Positions 31,616 through 40,560 of a DNA stretch of 64,000 nucleotides are shown in pieces. Source of the DNA: Trueperella bonasi (GTDB lineage: Bacteria > Actinomycetota > Actinomycetes > Actinomycetales > Actinomycetaceae). Where the stretch lies: assembly GCF_030811535.1 (NCBI RefSeq), contig NZ_JAUSQX010000001.1, forward strand, positions 806,001 to 870,000, read 5' to 3'. Below the pieces are notes generated by a model, which was not told where the DNA came from, did not search any database, and was given only the letters and a program-made list of their open reading frames with translations. Within the stretch, counting starts at the first letter, position 1; every line of letters begins with the position of its first letter. The position numbers and the translations under genes are program-made.

Positions 31616-32835
31616 CGCTTCTCTCCGTCAATCGCACCGACTTTTTCGCCCATGATTGCAACGGCATCCGGTAAGTCCTCCGGCGTAGAGGCGGACATAT
31701 CCCCGCTGGTCGACAGGAAGGCTTCAGGCAAAATCATCGTAAACGTCGATCCTTTACCTTGCTGACTCCATAGCTTGATCCGGCCGCCATGATCGGCGGT
31801 CACATGTTTCACGATACTCAATCCAAGACCCGAACCACCGGTTTCGCGCGAACGCGCCCGATCGCCCCGGTAAAACCGTTCGAAAATACGTTCTCGCGCT
31901 TCTAACGGGATGCCTTCCCCAGCGTCGACGACGGCGATATGCACCTCACCCGAATCCGAGGTCACACCCACTGAAACCTGACCGTGCGGGCGAGAATAAC
32001 GCACGGCGTTATCAAGAAGGTTGCGCACCGCCGTCGTCAGCAAACTGCGGTTGCCATAGACGTATAGGCCTTTTTCGCCGCCCGAAAACAGGCGCACACC
32101 GCGATCGTCGGCCTCCACGCGCACGCGATCGAGAGCCTCGAGCACGACGTCGTCGACAGCCACAAACTCCGAATCTTCCAGCACGTCCGCGTCCTGCAAG
32201 CGCGACAGCTGAATGATCTCTTGCACAAGATCGGCGAGCCGATGCGACTCAGTGGTGAGTTTTTCCGAAAATCTACGCACGTTATCCGGCTCATCCGCCA
32301 CTTCATTAATCGCCTCTGCAAGTAGACCGATCGCTCCCACGGGAGTTTTCAATTCGTGCGACACGTTCGCAACGAAATCTCGGCGCGTTTCCTCAAGCCG
32401 CTTCTTTTCGGTGTTGTCCTCAAAAAGGATGAGCGTCTTGTCGCCAGACAGCGGGGTGGCACGCACCCACAGCCGCAAATCCGTAGCATTTTCGTGTTGA
32501 CGCGACATCCGCAGTTCAAGGTCTGCAATTCCGCCCTCGTGCCGGGCCGCGTCTACCAGTTCGCACAGCTCTTCGCGTAGCTGGCCGTTGCGCACGAGGT
32601 TATAAGCGAAAGAGATCGAAGAGGCGCGCAGAACCGATTTATCGGAGTCGAGCACGATATGGGATTGGGGAAGCGCCATGAGCAAGGCGGTCACATTCGT
32701 ATCATCGGCGGATGCGCTATCGGGTTCATCCGCCTGACCCCACATTCGCTGCGACATCCAATAGGCGATCAGAGCCACTCCGGCGACGGTTATCCCAATC
32801 AGGATCCCGAGCCCAAAAGCTACTCCATCTGTCAT
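31612..32835 (-). CDS. senX3: sensor histidine kinase, SenX3-like
   Basis: 407 residues. One N-terminal membrane segment (about 5-27) and a PAS-like region (about 45-145) precede the phospho-accepting H160 in NVSHELKTPVGAI. The HATPase domain has the N box (NLLDNAVRYS), DAGEGI, and GSGLGLSIVKHV. The short extracytoplasmic part and PAS domain match SenX3. The ATG is six bases after TAATCT, so the transcript may be leaderless. It diverges from phoU, the usual negative modulator of this kinase. Confidence 0.93.
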   Translation of the reverse strand: MTDGVAFGLGILIGITVAGVALIAYWMSQRMWGQADEPDSASADDTNVTALLMALPQSHIVLDSDKSVLRASSISFAYNLVRNGQLREELCELVDAARHEGGIADLELRMSRQHENATDLRLWVRATPLSGDKTLILFEDNTEKKRLEETRRDFVANVSHELKTPVGAIGLLAEAINEVADEPDNVRRFSEKLTTESHRLADLVQEIIQLSRLQDADVLEDSEFVAVDDVVLEALDRVRVEADDRGVRLFSGGEKGLYVYGNRSLLTTAVRNLLDNAVRYSRPHGQVSVGVTSDSGEVHIAVVDAGEGIPLEARERIFERFYRGDRARSRETGGSGLGLSIVKHVTADHGGRIKLWSQQGKGSTFTMILPEAFLSTSGDMSASTPEDLPDAVAIMGEKVGAIDGEKR

Positions 32836-33026
32836 ATTCTTAGATTAGTACACATCACTGCGATAACTTGAACTCGAAAACAACGGGCAACCCGCTGGTT
32901 TCCGGCCGTTAACCTCTTGGGGCAGTATTGTTCACATCGCCGTGATTTCATCGACTCGTGGTATGCCGTGGGATAGCCTTAACGCAGACCGCGGTACAGC
33001 GCCGATCACTGACTTAAGGAGCACGA

Positions 33027-33701
33027 GTGCGCGAACAATTCCGTCAGGAAATGAAAGAACTTACCGACACGCTGGTATTGCAGGCCCAAGCAGCCGCCAA
33101 GGCAATCAATGGCTCTGCCGCCTCGCTCAAGGACGCGAACCTCGCGCTCGCAGAGCGTGTTATCGATGCCGATCACAATATTGACCTCCTCGAGCGCAAT
33201 ATTGATGAGATGGGCGTTTCCCTACTCGCACGCCAGGCCCCCGTTGCCGGCGACCTTCGCACGGTTGTATCGGCCCTTCGGCTCTCTGCAACCTTAGAGC
33301 GCATGGGCGACCTTGCCCGCCACGTGGCCTATGTTGCCCGTGGCCGTTTCCCAAAGACGGTTGCCTCCGGCGAGGTTCAGCGCCTGTTTGAAGAGATGGC
33401 TGACAAGGCGGCTCAGGTTGGCGATCTCGTGGCCAAGCTCGTTGAGACGCACGATCTTTCGATTGCCGATGAGATCATCGCCGGTGACGACGAACTCGAC
33501 AACATGCACGCGAAGACCTTCGAATTTGCACTTGATGAATCGTTGGATTTGAGCCGCCAGGAAGTTGTCGACATCATTCTGCTCGGCCGCTACTTGGAGC
33601 GCTTCGGTGATCACGGAGTGTCGGTGGCGCACCGCATGCGGTTCCTCGTGACGGGCATGGAGCCCGACGACGAGGCTCGCCGCGAAATCGAAGAATTCTA
33701 G
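33027..33701 (+). CDS. phoU: phosphate signalling complex protein PhoU
   Basis: 224 residues from a GTG after AAGGAGCACGA. It has two PhoU helical-bundle repeats. Metal-binding E/DxxxD-type motifs are at DADHNIDLLERNIDE and GDDELDNMHAKTFE, plus the RHVAYVARG and RYLERFGDHGVSVAHRM helices. PhoU links Pst transporter state to the sensor kinase; no pst genes are in this window. It is divergent from senX3 across about 190 bases. Confidence 0.95.
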   Translation: MREQFRQEMKELTDTLVLQAQAAAKAINGSAASLKDANLALAERVIDADHNIDLLERNIDEMGVSLLARQAPVAGDLRTVVSALRLSATLERMGDLARHVAYVARGRFPKTVASGEVQRLFEEMADKAAQVGDLVAKLVETHDLSIADEIIAGDDELDNMHAKTFEFALDESLDLSRQEVVDIILLGRYLERFGDHGVSVAHRMRFLVTGMEPDDEARREIEEF

Positions 33702-33732
33702 AAGGCGGGTGGCCTGATTCTCTGCTGATGAT

Positions 33733-33797
33733 GGGCATTCCTGTTTGGTGGAGGGCCTTGATAATGTAACGAGGTTCTCCACCAAACAGGAATGCCC
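33733..33797. repeat. long palindrome A, upstream of the nuclease-like gene
   Basis: Perfect 21-bp arms (33733-33753 and 33777-33797) enclose a 23-base loop that begins GGCCTTGAT. It is homologous over its whole length to palindrome B at 35005-35081. It lies in the 3' flank of phoU, where it could also end transcription. Confidence 0.9.
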
Positions 33798-33933
33798 TCC
33801 GTCGGGCGCTGTAAACGGCCCGAACGTTTCTCCACAATCCTCCCAAACGTTGGCACCGTCCACATTCGCACGTTCACCAGACTGCTTCGCCCTGCCGGCC
33901 TTATTAGATTGCTGGCATGGAGGTAGCTGGTCA

Positions 33934-34977
33934 GTGCAAAACATGATTCAAGTAGGCAGTGCCACCGTCAGATCGACGCGTGAACCAAACAGCCGCCGAG
34001 GACTGGCCCGTCACATCACGGCGTGCGAGGCAGAGTTGGCACGCGTTCGTTCTGACGGCATTATGCCAGTGAATGTCGGTAAACTCGATTCGCGCCAGTT
34101 TTGGGCCCACATCAGGGAGTTAGGCATGGAGCCTACCTTCCGTGGGTACGCGACACCGCCGTCGTCGGAATCGCTTAAACCTTGGGAGCGCCACCGGCGT
34201 CAGGTCTTGCACAAGGTCGACTACGTCCATCGTCGACGACGAGAGCAAACCGATAAAGATGGCCCATCGTATGCCGGTCCCACAGCAGCCCACCTTTTGG
34301 GACTACCGACGATCTCTCGGCATCCTCAGCGAGTCCTTAGGCAGACTGGACCAGCGGGAACTCCGTCGAGAAGTACGCATGTTCGAACCCTCCGGCTGGC
34401 CTACGAGCCTGCCACCATCAACCTTTCCGGGATTCAGGTCGCATCCCCAGCGCAGACAGCGATAGATCTTGCACGCTATGTGGGCGTCGCGGATGGGCTC
34501 GTCGCAGCCAATTTTGTGCTTCACAAGGAACTTGCTACGCGTGAAGACTTTCTCGAGATTCTTGAAACGTTGCCCCGAATACGCGGACTGTCGAATGTGC
34601 GCAGAGTGCTTAGCCTCATGGACGGGCGGGTTCAAACACCTGGCGAGTCCCTCGCTATGTTGCGTTTCGTCGATTACGGGCTACCACCATCAGAACCGCA
34701 GATGCAATTCGACTTTGGCTTCCAAAATTTCTACCCGGATTTCACTGATCTTGAAAACCGTGTCACCTACGAGTTCCATGGCACACAAAAGTTACTCGAC
34801 CCTGCCATGTTGAACAACCTCAATTACCGACAGTCAATCGAGCATGAGGGACTGCGCGACCTCCACTTCCGACAGGCGGGTTTTTTACCTTTTCACCTCG
34901 GGTGGGACGACGTTCGGACCGCGGCGAGCTTCAAACACTGGCTTGCTCGGGCTCGCGCCGATGGGTTGCCTGTTTAG
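33934..34977 (+). CDS. PD-(D/E)XK-type nuclease-like protein (AbiEi/DUF559-like architecture)
   Basis: 347 residues from a GTG ten bases after GGAGG; an ATG nine bases later is the alternative. The middle part has a TAAHLLGLP helix and a strand-rich region ending in ASPAQTAIDLARY, as in actinobacterial AbiEi-like proteins. The C-terminal part reads ESLAMLRFVDYGLPPSEPQ, then YPDFTDLENRVTYEFHGTQK. The latter fits the E, D and ExxGxxK residues of DUF559/Vsr-like endonuclease folds. No restriction or antitoxin partner adjoins it. Two related palindromes flank the gene, so it may be a mobile or defence gene. Catalysis is inferred only. Confidence 0.65.
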   Translation: MQNMIQVGSATVRSTREPNSRRGLARHITACEAELARVRSDGIMPVNVGKLDSRQFWAHIRELGMEPTFRGYATPPSSESLKPWERHRRQVLHKVDYVHRRRREQTDKDGPSYAGPTAAHLLGLPTISRHPQRVLRQTGPAGTPSRSTHVRTLRLAYEPATINLSGIQVASPAQTAIDLARYVGVADGLVAANFVLHKELATREDFLEILETLPRIRGLSNVRRVLSLMDGRVQTPGESLAMLRFVDYGLPPSEPQMQFDFGFQNFYPDFTDLENRVTYEFHGTQKLLDPAMLNNLNYRQSIEHEGLRDLHFRQAGFLPFHLGWDDVRTAASFKHWLARARADGLPV

Positions 34978-35004
34978 CCACCCCTGACTCTCCTGACCCT
35001 CCTT

Positions 35005-35081
35005 GATAAAGGGCCTTCCTGTCTGGCGGAGGGCCTTGATGTTACATCTAGGTCCTCTATCAAGCAGGAAGGCCCTTTATC
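35005..35081. repeat. long palindrome B, downstream of the nuclease-like gene
   Basis: Perfect 17-bp arms GATAAAGGGCCTTCCTG (35005-35021) and its complement (35065-35081), extended by imperfect pairing. It shares the loop start GGAGGGCCTTGAT with palindrome A and differs in the arms by compensating base changes. It lies between convergent genes. Confidence 0.9.
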
Positions 35082-35101
35082 AGCGGAAGCTAGGGAGCCG
35101 G

Positions 35102-35842
35102 TTACTTGCCTTGGTTGGCAACAGCCTCGATCGCAGCAGCCGCAGCCTCGGGATCGAGATACTGGCCGCCCTTGGTCACAGGCTTCAACGTTTCCTCGTC
35201 CAACTCGTAGTAGAGCGGAATACCGGTAGGAATGTTCAGACCGGAAATATCTTCATCCGAAATGTCGTCAAGCATCTTCACGATCGCGCGCAAAGAATTG
35301 CCGTGTGCGGCGAGCATGATGGTCTTGCCGGTCTTGAGGTCGGGCACGATCTCGCCGTCCCAGTATGGCATCAGCCGCTCGATAACATCCTTCAAGCACT
35401 CCGTGTCCGGGATTGGTTCGCCAGCGTAACGCGGATCGGCATCCTGTGAGAATTCGGAGCCCTTCTCGATCGGTGGCGGCGGCACGTCGAAGGATCGGCG
35501 CCACTGCATGAACTGCTCTTCGCCGTATTCGTCGCGGATTTCCTTCTTATTCTTGCCCTGCAGTGCGCCGTAGTGACGCTCGTTCAAACGCCAGTTGCGC
35601 TTGACGGGGATCCAGTGCAGATCAGCAGCATCGAGGGCGAGATTCGCAGTGGTAATCGCACGGCGCAGTAGTGAGGTGTGGAGAATATCGGGGCGGACGT
35701 CAGCATTGATGAGTAGCTCGCCAGCACGGGCGGCTTCTTTTACGCCCTTCTCCGACAGCGGCACGTCCACCCAGCCGGTGAAGAGGTTTTCAGCATTCCA
35801 GGTGCTCTCGCCGTGGCGGAGGAGGACCAACTTGTAAACCAT
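35102..35842 (-). CDS. gpmA: 2,3-bisphosphoglycerate-dependent phosphoglycerate mutase
   Basis: 246 residues. The phosphohistidine motif [10 protein letters not shown] (His10), [12 protein letters not shown], the second catalytic His in [10 protein letters not shown], and the C-terminal GxPLYYEL region are all present. It interconverts 3- and 2-phosphoglycerate in glycolysis. Its position near phoU and regX3/senX3 recalls the mycobacterial gpm1-senX3-regX3 cluster, here interrupted by the nuclease-like gene. Confidence 0.97.
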   Translation of the reverse strand: MVYKLVLLRHGESTWNAENLFTGWVDVPLSEKGVKEAARAGELLINADVRPDILHTSLLRRAITTANLALDAADLHWIPVKRNWRLNERHYGALQGKNKKEIRDEYGEEQFMQWRRSFDVPPPPIEKGSEFSQDADPRYAGEPIPDTECLKDVIERLMPYWDGEIVPDLKTGKTIMLAAHGNSLRAIVKMLDDISDEDISGLNIPTGIPLYYELDEETLKPVTKGGQYLDPEAAAAAIEAVANQGK

Positions 35843-36002
35843 GTTTTTCCTTCGTTCGTTGGTACGTGCACGCGCACGCTTCCACCTCTAGTCTATCCGT
35901 GGTTTTCGCGTTGGTCTGCCGATCTTCGTCCTACGCGAAAGGCAGAACGACGACGCCGTACCCCGGCTAGCGTCACACGCCCCGCAGGCGCACCACCCGG
36001 CC

Positions 36003-36698
36003 CTACGTCGCCAAGCCGCCATCAATCGGAAGCGAACGGTGCCCGTGCTTCGCATTGGTCACGCGTTCTTCGCGGGCCTGCGCCCACGGGACGGCAATTT
36101 CTTCCATCAGGGCGGCCACTTCCCCACTGCTGCCCCGCTGACGCAGGTGCTGGGCAGTATGTGCGATATCTGCTGGAGACATGTTCTGCCCAAGCTTTGC
36201 CTTACCCTCAATGCGTGCCACTTCCAGTTCCACACCGACCAACGCCACAAAGGCCGCTTCGGCAAGCTTGTAGGAGGAGTGTGTGCCCACGCGCCATTCG
36301 TCTTCGAATTCCTCGACGAGGGCCTCAAGGTGTGCGCGTTTCCATGCATCGTCATCGTGATAGCTGAGCCGCCCGTGAAAGTGAACGGTCACATAGTTGA
36401 GCGTGGGCACTGTAGGTAGTTTTTGCCCTTTGCGCTCGGCCGGCAAATCGGTGCCGGCCACATGCGCGCTGGGGCCTTGAACGATCAGTAGCGCATCCCC
36501 GTCGTCTTTCCATTGCGTATTAACGCGGTTGAGGTGGGCTTGTACGACGACGCCGTCTGCGCGGCTCACGATGTTGAACGGCACGAACGTAGCGTTGAGC
36601 CCGTGTTCGCCAACGCTAATAAGTTGGCCGACACCGATGGATCGTGCAATCTCTAGGGCTGCACTTTCACTCATGGAGTGTTGTTTCGCTACGTACAT
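36003..36698 (-). CDS. PaiB-like FMN-binding negative transcriptional regulator family protein
   Basis: 231 residues from an ATG with AGGATCAAG upstream. The split-barrel flavin-binding fold of the PaiB/FMN_bind_2 family is recognisable: N-terminal MYV, GLNATFVPFNIV, HLNRVNTQW, PTLNYVTVHFHGR, and a C-terminal KLGQNMSPADIAHTAQHLR segment. Bacillus PaiB was described as a repressor of sporulation and protease genes; most relatives are more likely flavin- or heme-binding proteins. It follows gpmA's start by a 160-base gap and stands alone. Confidence 0.88.
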   Translation of the reverse strand: MYVAKQHSMSESAALEIARSIGVGQLISVGEHGLNATFVPFNIVSRADGVVVQAHLNRVNTQWKDDGDALLIVQGPSAHVAGTDLPAERKGQKLPTVPTLNYVTVHFHGRLSYHDDDAWKRAHLEALVEEFEDEWRVGTHSSYKLAEAAFVALVGVELEVARIEGKAKLGQNMSPADIAHTAQHLRQRGSSGEVAALMEEIAVPWAQAREERVTNAKHGHRSLPIDGGLAT

Positions 36699-36814
36699 CT
36701 TGATCCTAGTTTGCTGGAGTCTTCCCTCTAGCTTGAGTCAAGGTGATTGCGAGCGCAAGCATCAGAGCATTTATTCACAGCGTCCCCATATGCCCGGCCA
36801 GGATTCACTTGGTT

Positions 36815-38068
36815 TTATTCAGCGATCACCTCCGGTGCAAAAGTCTTCTTCGAACCGAATGTCATCACGGCGGCAACAGCGAGCATGATCGCGCACACAA
36901 CTAGCAGCACGTATATCGAGGACCGGTCGAGGATCGCACCGCCCATCGAGGAGGCAATCATGATCGATAAGTTGAAGGTACTCGATTGGATCGACGTCGC
37001 CACCGCTTTTCCTGATCTCACCTGCCGGGTAGTGCCGGCCTGGAACACCGACACGAGGGCGCCGAATCCAAAGCCCCACACGACGAAGGCAAGGTGGGCC
37101 ACGATGATCATTCCTTTGAACACCACGAACGCCAAGAATGCGAGGGCGCCCAAACCAAGCATCGTTGTCATGAGCGCGCGCAGATGCAGATCTGAAAACT
37201 TTGCAGCCGCCCACACCGAAATGAAACAGCCGACGCCGAACAGAAGCTGTGCCAACCACAGCTTGCCACCCGGGCCGAAATTCGTGGTGCTCACAAGGTT
37301 GGTGATGTAAACGTAAATCGCGTAATTACCCACCACGGCAAGAAGCGTGAGGAAAACGAGCAACAAAACTCCACGATTACGAATGATCGTGAACACCGAA
37401 TTTTCTTTCGCATGGGTCTCACCCGGCGCATCCGGGACGAAGAAAATCATCAGCAAAGCAATAATGATCGTCATCACCGCAAGCGTGTGAAATTCGATCC
37501 GCCATCCAAATGTGCGCCCAACCCACGTCATCACCGGAACTCCGATAGACATTCCCACGGTGGTACCCGCCATCACAATCGCGATGGCGCGGCCGCCATT
37601 TTCTGGCTTCACCAGCTTCATCGCATACGCCGCAATCATCGGCCACAACACGCCCGCACAAATGCCGCCAACGATTCTACCGGCCACTGCCATGCCGTAG
37701 TTCGAGGCAATACCCACCACGAAGTTCGATGCTGCAAACCCAATTAACAAGATCAGCAAAAGGCGTTTGCGCCGTAGCGGCTGAGTCAGAGCAATCAGGG
37801 GAATTGCTGAAATCGCAGACGCGATAGCGTAAAATCCTACAAGGTTTCCGGCCTGCGCCTCCGAAATATTCAAGCCCGCCATCAGTTCGGGCAAAATACC
37901 CGAGGGCACGAGTTCCGAAAGAATCGCCATCATCGTCACCGATGCCATGCACACCAGCACGAACATGGATACTTCTACCGGCGGATTCTTTGCTTTGGGC
38001 GGCGAACTTTGACCACGATCATCAACCGGGCCGCCGCGCTCCCGTGACTTACCAACTTCCCTATTCAT
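36815..38068 (-). CDS. MFS transporter, DHA1 (AraJ/CynX-like) type
   Basis: 417 residues from an ATG with AGGAAGG about ten bases upstream. It has 12 predicted membrane segments after a hydrophilic tail of about 30 residues, with the MFS motif QPLRRKRLL between TM2 and TM3 and GRIVGGICAGVLWPM in TM4. DHA1 members export drugs or metabolites. Here the partner gene upstream is a cytosine/creatinine-type deaminase, so a nucleobase-related substrate is possible but unproven. A hairpin lies in the gap between them. Confidence 0.88.
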   Translation of the reverse strand: MNREVGKSRERGGPVDDRGQSSPPKAKNPPVEVSMFVLVCMASVTMMAILSELVPSGILPELMAGLNISEAQAGNLVGFYAIASAISAIPLIALTQPLRRKRLLLILLIGFAASNFVVGIASNYGMAVAGRIVGGICAGVLWPMIAAYAMKLVKPENGGRAIAIVMAGTTVGMSIGVPVMTWVGRTFGWRIEFHTLAVMTIIIALLMIFFVPDAPGETHAKENSVFTIIRNRGVLLLVFLTLLAVVGNYAIYVYITNLVSTTNFGPGGKLWLAQLLFGVGCFISVWAAAKFSDLHLRALMTTMLGLGALAFLAFVVFKGMIIVAHLAFVVWGFGFGALVSVFQAGTTRQVRSGKAVATSIQSSTFNLSIMIASSMGGAILDRSSIYVLLVVCAIMLAVAAVMTFGSKKTFAPEVIAE

Positions 38069-38113
38069 TGATCTCAAGCCTTCCTACACGTATCCAACCC
38101 GTTCAACAGCAAC

Positions 38114-38143
38114 GAGGGTGGCCGCGCAACCACGACCACCCTC
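38114..38143. terminator. hairpin between the deaminase and MFS genes
   Basis: An 8-bp stem GAGGGTGG (38114-38121) with CCACCCTC (38136-38143). It has no T-run, so it could be a weak terminator or an mRNA-processing hairpin inside an operon. Confidence 0.45.
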
Positions 38144-38174
38144 AGTCCAGCTCTTGGCTGGCCATATTGCATCG

Positions 38175-39431
38175 TTATACGGTTGGCAGTTCGAGATCTT
38201 TTTCGATATTGATTGACCGCTCGAAGATGGTCTTACCGCGGCGTACCGAGCGGAGCACGTCGGCACGTTGGCGAACAGCCTCTAGTGCCGTGTCCGAGTT
38301 CAACACGATAAAGTTGGCGTCCTTGCCCTCTTCAAGGCCGTAAATGTCTTCGATAGACAGCGATTTCGCACCGTTGTACGTAATCAGGTCAAGCGCTACC
38401 TCCATCTCGTCGAAGCTCATGATCTGCGCAAGGTGGAGCGTGTTATCGAGAACATTCATCAAGTTTCCGTTTCCTGCCGGATACCACGGATCCACGATCG
38501 AATCCTGGCCGCACGAAACGTTGATTCCCTCGTCTAGGAATTCCTTGACGCGTGTCAGGCCGCGGCGCTTCGGGTAGGAATCTGCTCTGCCCTGCAGGTA
38601 GGCATTTTCTGTTCCCTGGGCCGTGAAATTAATTCCAGACTTCTTAAACAGGCCCATCATTCGAAACGCGTAGGCATTGTCTGCCGAACCGAAGGAACAG
38701 GTGTGCGACGCCGTCGTTCGCTTTCCGTAGTCTTCCGCCAGTACGCGCGCGTTCAGCAGCTCAACGAAGCGCGACATCGGATCGTCTGTTTCGTCGCAGT
38801 GAACGTCGATCAGCTTGTCGTATTTGAGTGCAAGATCGACCGTCTTGTGAACGGATTCTTCGCCGTATTGGCGGGCCCATTCCGAGTGCGGGATTCCGCC
38901 GACGACGTCCGCGCCCATCTTGAGCCCCTCTTCAACGAGTTCAGCACCGCGCGGATAGTTGTGCATGCCTTCCTGTGGGAAGGATACGATCTGCAACGTG
39001 ACCGTGTCCTTGATCTCCTCGCGCAGTTCAAGCATTGCCTTCAAGCCGGTCAGCTCGGGATCGGTGACGTCAACGTGCGTGCGGATGTATTGCACACCGT
39101 GAATCATTTCGTCTCTAATTCCGCGAAGTGCCCGGCGCTTCACGTCTTCCACAGTGTGGTTCTTCTTGATGTGCGACCAGCGCGCAATGCCTTCGAATAG
39201 GGTTCCGGAGACGTTGTCGGCAGCGTCGTCGTCGCGACCGGTGTACACGTAGTCGAGGTGCAGGTGGGAATCGACGTAGGGTGGGACGACGAGTTTGCCG
39301 CCGAGGTCAACAGTTTCGTCAGCATCGGGCAGGTTTGTACCAAATTGCTTGAACGTGCCGTCTTCGACAAGGATTTCTTTCGCGTCTGGTTGGCGGTATA
39401 CGCTGAGGTTGGTGAATTTTATGGTGGTCAT
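38175..39431 (-). CDS. codA: cytosine deaminase-like amidohydrolase
   Basis: 418 residues from the ATG with CGGAGGATC upstream. A TIM-barrel amidohydrolase of the CodA group. Metal ligands are H56 and H58 in DSHLHLD and the His in DVHCDETDD, with a further His in ASHTCSF and the Asp in GQDSIVDPWYP. The match to E. coli CodA is clear, but relatives with the same motifs act on isoguanine or creatinine. The gene symbol is therefore by family only. It probably supplies uracil or ammonia by deaminating an imported base. Confidence 0.85.
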   Translation of the reverse strand: MTTIKFTNLSVYRQPDAKEILVEDGTFKQFGTNLPDADETVDLGGKLVVPPYVDSHLHLDYVYTGRDDDAADNVSGTLFEGIARWSHIKKNHTVEDVKRRALRGIRDEMIHGVQYIRTHVDVTDPELTGLKAMLELREEIKDTVTLQIVSFPQEGMHNYPRGAELVEEGLKMGADVVGGIPHSEWARQYGEESVHKTVDLALKYDKLIDVHCDETDDPMSRFVELLNARVLAEDYGKRTTASHTCSFGSADNAYAFRMMGLFKKSGINFTAQGTENAYLQGRADSYPKRRGLTRVKEFLDEGINVSCGQDSIVDPWYPAGNGNLMNVLDNTLHLAQIMSFDEMEVALDLITYNGAKSLSIEDIYGLEEGKDANFIVLNSDTALEAVRQRADVLRSVRRGKTIFERSINIEKDLELPTV

Positions 39432-39657
39432 GTGATCCTCCGATAGGTGAAATTCAACGGCGCAGCGTGCCAAGTTGATCGTCATCGACACCCGCCACGT
39501 CATCTGGGTGGAGATACGTGGCTAACGAGGGACACTTACCGTTAATTTCACCGTATCGAATTATGAAAATTTCGTGTCGGGACTTTCGCCTTTAACGTGA
39601 CTTATGCCACATTTTATGTATACCAAGCATTCCCGCGAATTCGCGCAGAAAACAGTT

Positions 39658-40560
39658 TTAGTGGGCTGGCTCGGTTATCGCGCTCACATCGGATTCAATC
39701 CGCACCCGTTTGCGCAGATTAGCAATCAGCCCACGCCGCGGGGCGAAGAACCATACGAGCACGAAGATCGTCGTCGCAACCAGCACGATCGTCGCACCCG
39801 ACGGCGTATCCCACACCCACGAGATCCAAATCCCAATAAACGCCGATATTCCGCCCACAATCGGGCCGATAAACATCATCGGCAAAACCCGGTCGGTCAG
39901 CATTCGAGCGGTAGCAGCCGGCGCGATCAACAACGCGAGTACGAGAATGTTACCGATAGTTTGCACCGAGATGACGACGGCGGCCGCGATCGTCACGTAC
40001 AGCAGTAGGTCGACGAGTCCCACCCGTACCTTCGAGGCACGCGCAAATTCCCGATCCACCGACACCAGCACCAGTTGCGAATGGGCAGCGGCCAACACCG
40101 CAATAATGATGGAGCCGACGCCCGCCGTCACAAGGATGTCCGAGTTCGTGACGCCCGTCAGCGAGCCAAACAGCAGCGACTCGAGCGATCCTGTATATCC
40201 GGGGATACGCGACATGATGATCAGGCCGATAGCGAATGCTGCCACGAAGAATATGCCAATGATCGAATCCTCCCGCAGACGCAGATTCTGCGAAAATGCG
40301 GCGATTAAAACAGCGACGATGACTCCGGCAACCGCACCACCCAAGAGCACCGAACCCTGCAGGGCGAAAGCAATCGCAATACCCGGGAAAACGGCATGGG
40401 CGAGCGCATCGCCAACGAACGACAGCCCGCGCAACACCACGTGCACGCCAACGACACCCGTCACCACCGACGACAGTACCGCCACCAGCAGGGCACGCGG
40501 CAAAAACTGCAACGACGGATTCATTAAATCGCCAAGAAACTCGAAAAAGCTCATCTTCAC
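39658..40560 (-). CDS. anchored-repeat ABC transporter, permease subunit (ABC-3 family)
   Basis: 300 residues, with eight to nine membrane segments. The ABC-3 metal-permease landmarks are present: VVLRGLSFVGDALAHAVFPGIA, IGIFFVAAFAIGLIIMS and the IGNILVLALLIAPAATARML motif. It is the channel for divalent cations (Zn, Mn or Fe). Order and neighbours match the TIGR03770-03773 system of actinobacteria. It overlaps the ATPase gene end by four bases and is the last gene of the operon. Confidence 0.92.
   Translation of the reverse strand: MKMSFFEFLGDLMNPSLQFLPRALLVAVLSSVVTGVVGVHVVLRGLSFVGDALAHAVFPGIAIAFALQGSVLLGGAVAGVIVAVLIAAFSQNLRLREDSIIGIFFVAAFAIGLIIMSRIPGYTGSLESLLFGSLTGVTNSDILVTAGVGSIIIAVLAAAHSQLVLVSVDREFARASKVRVGLVDLLLYVTIAAAVVISVQTIGNILVLALLIAPAATARMLTDRVLPMMFIGPIVGGISAFIGIWISWVWDTPSGATIVLVATTIFVLVWFFAPRRGLIANLRKRVRIESDVSAITEPAH

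Noticed and set aside
39432-39657. Riboswitch upstream of the deaminase gene
   Set aside because: No recognisable aptamer motif; only a weak 6-bp inverted repeat (CCACGT/ACGTGG) was seen.
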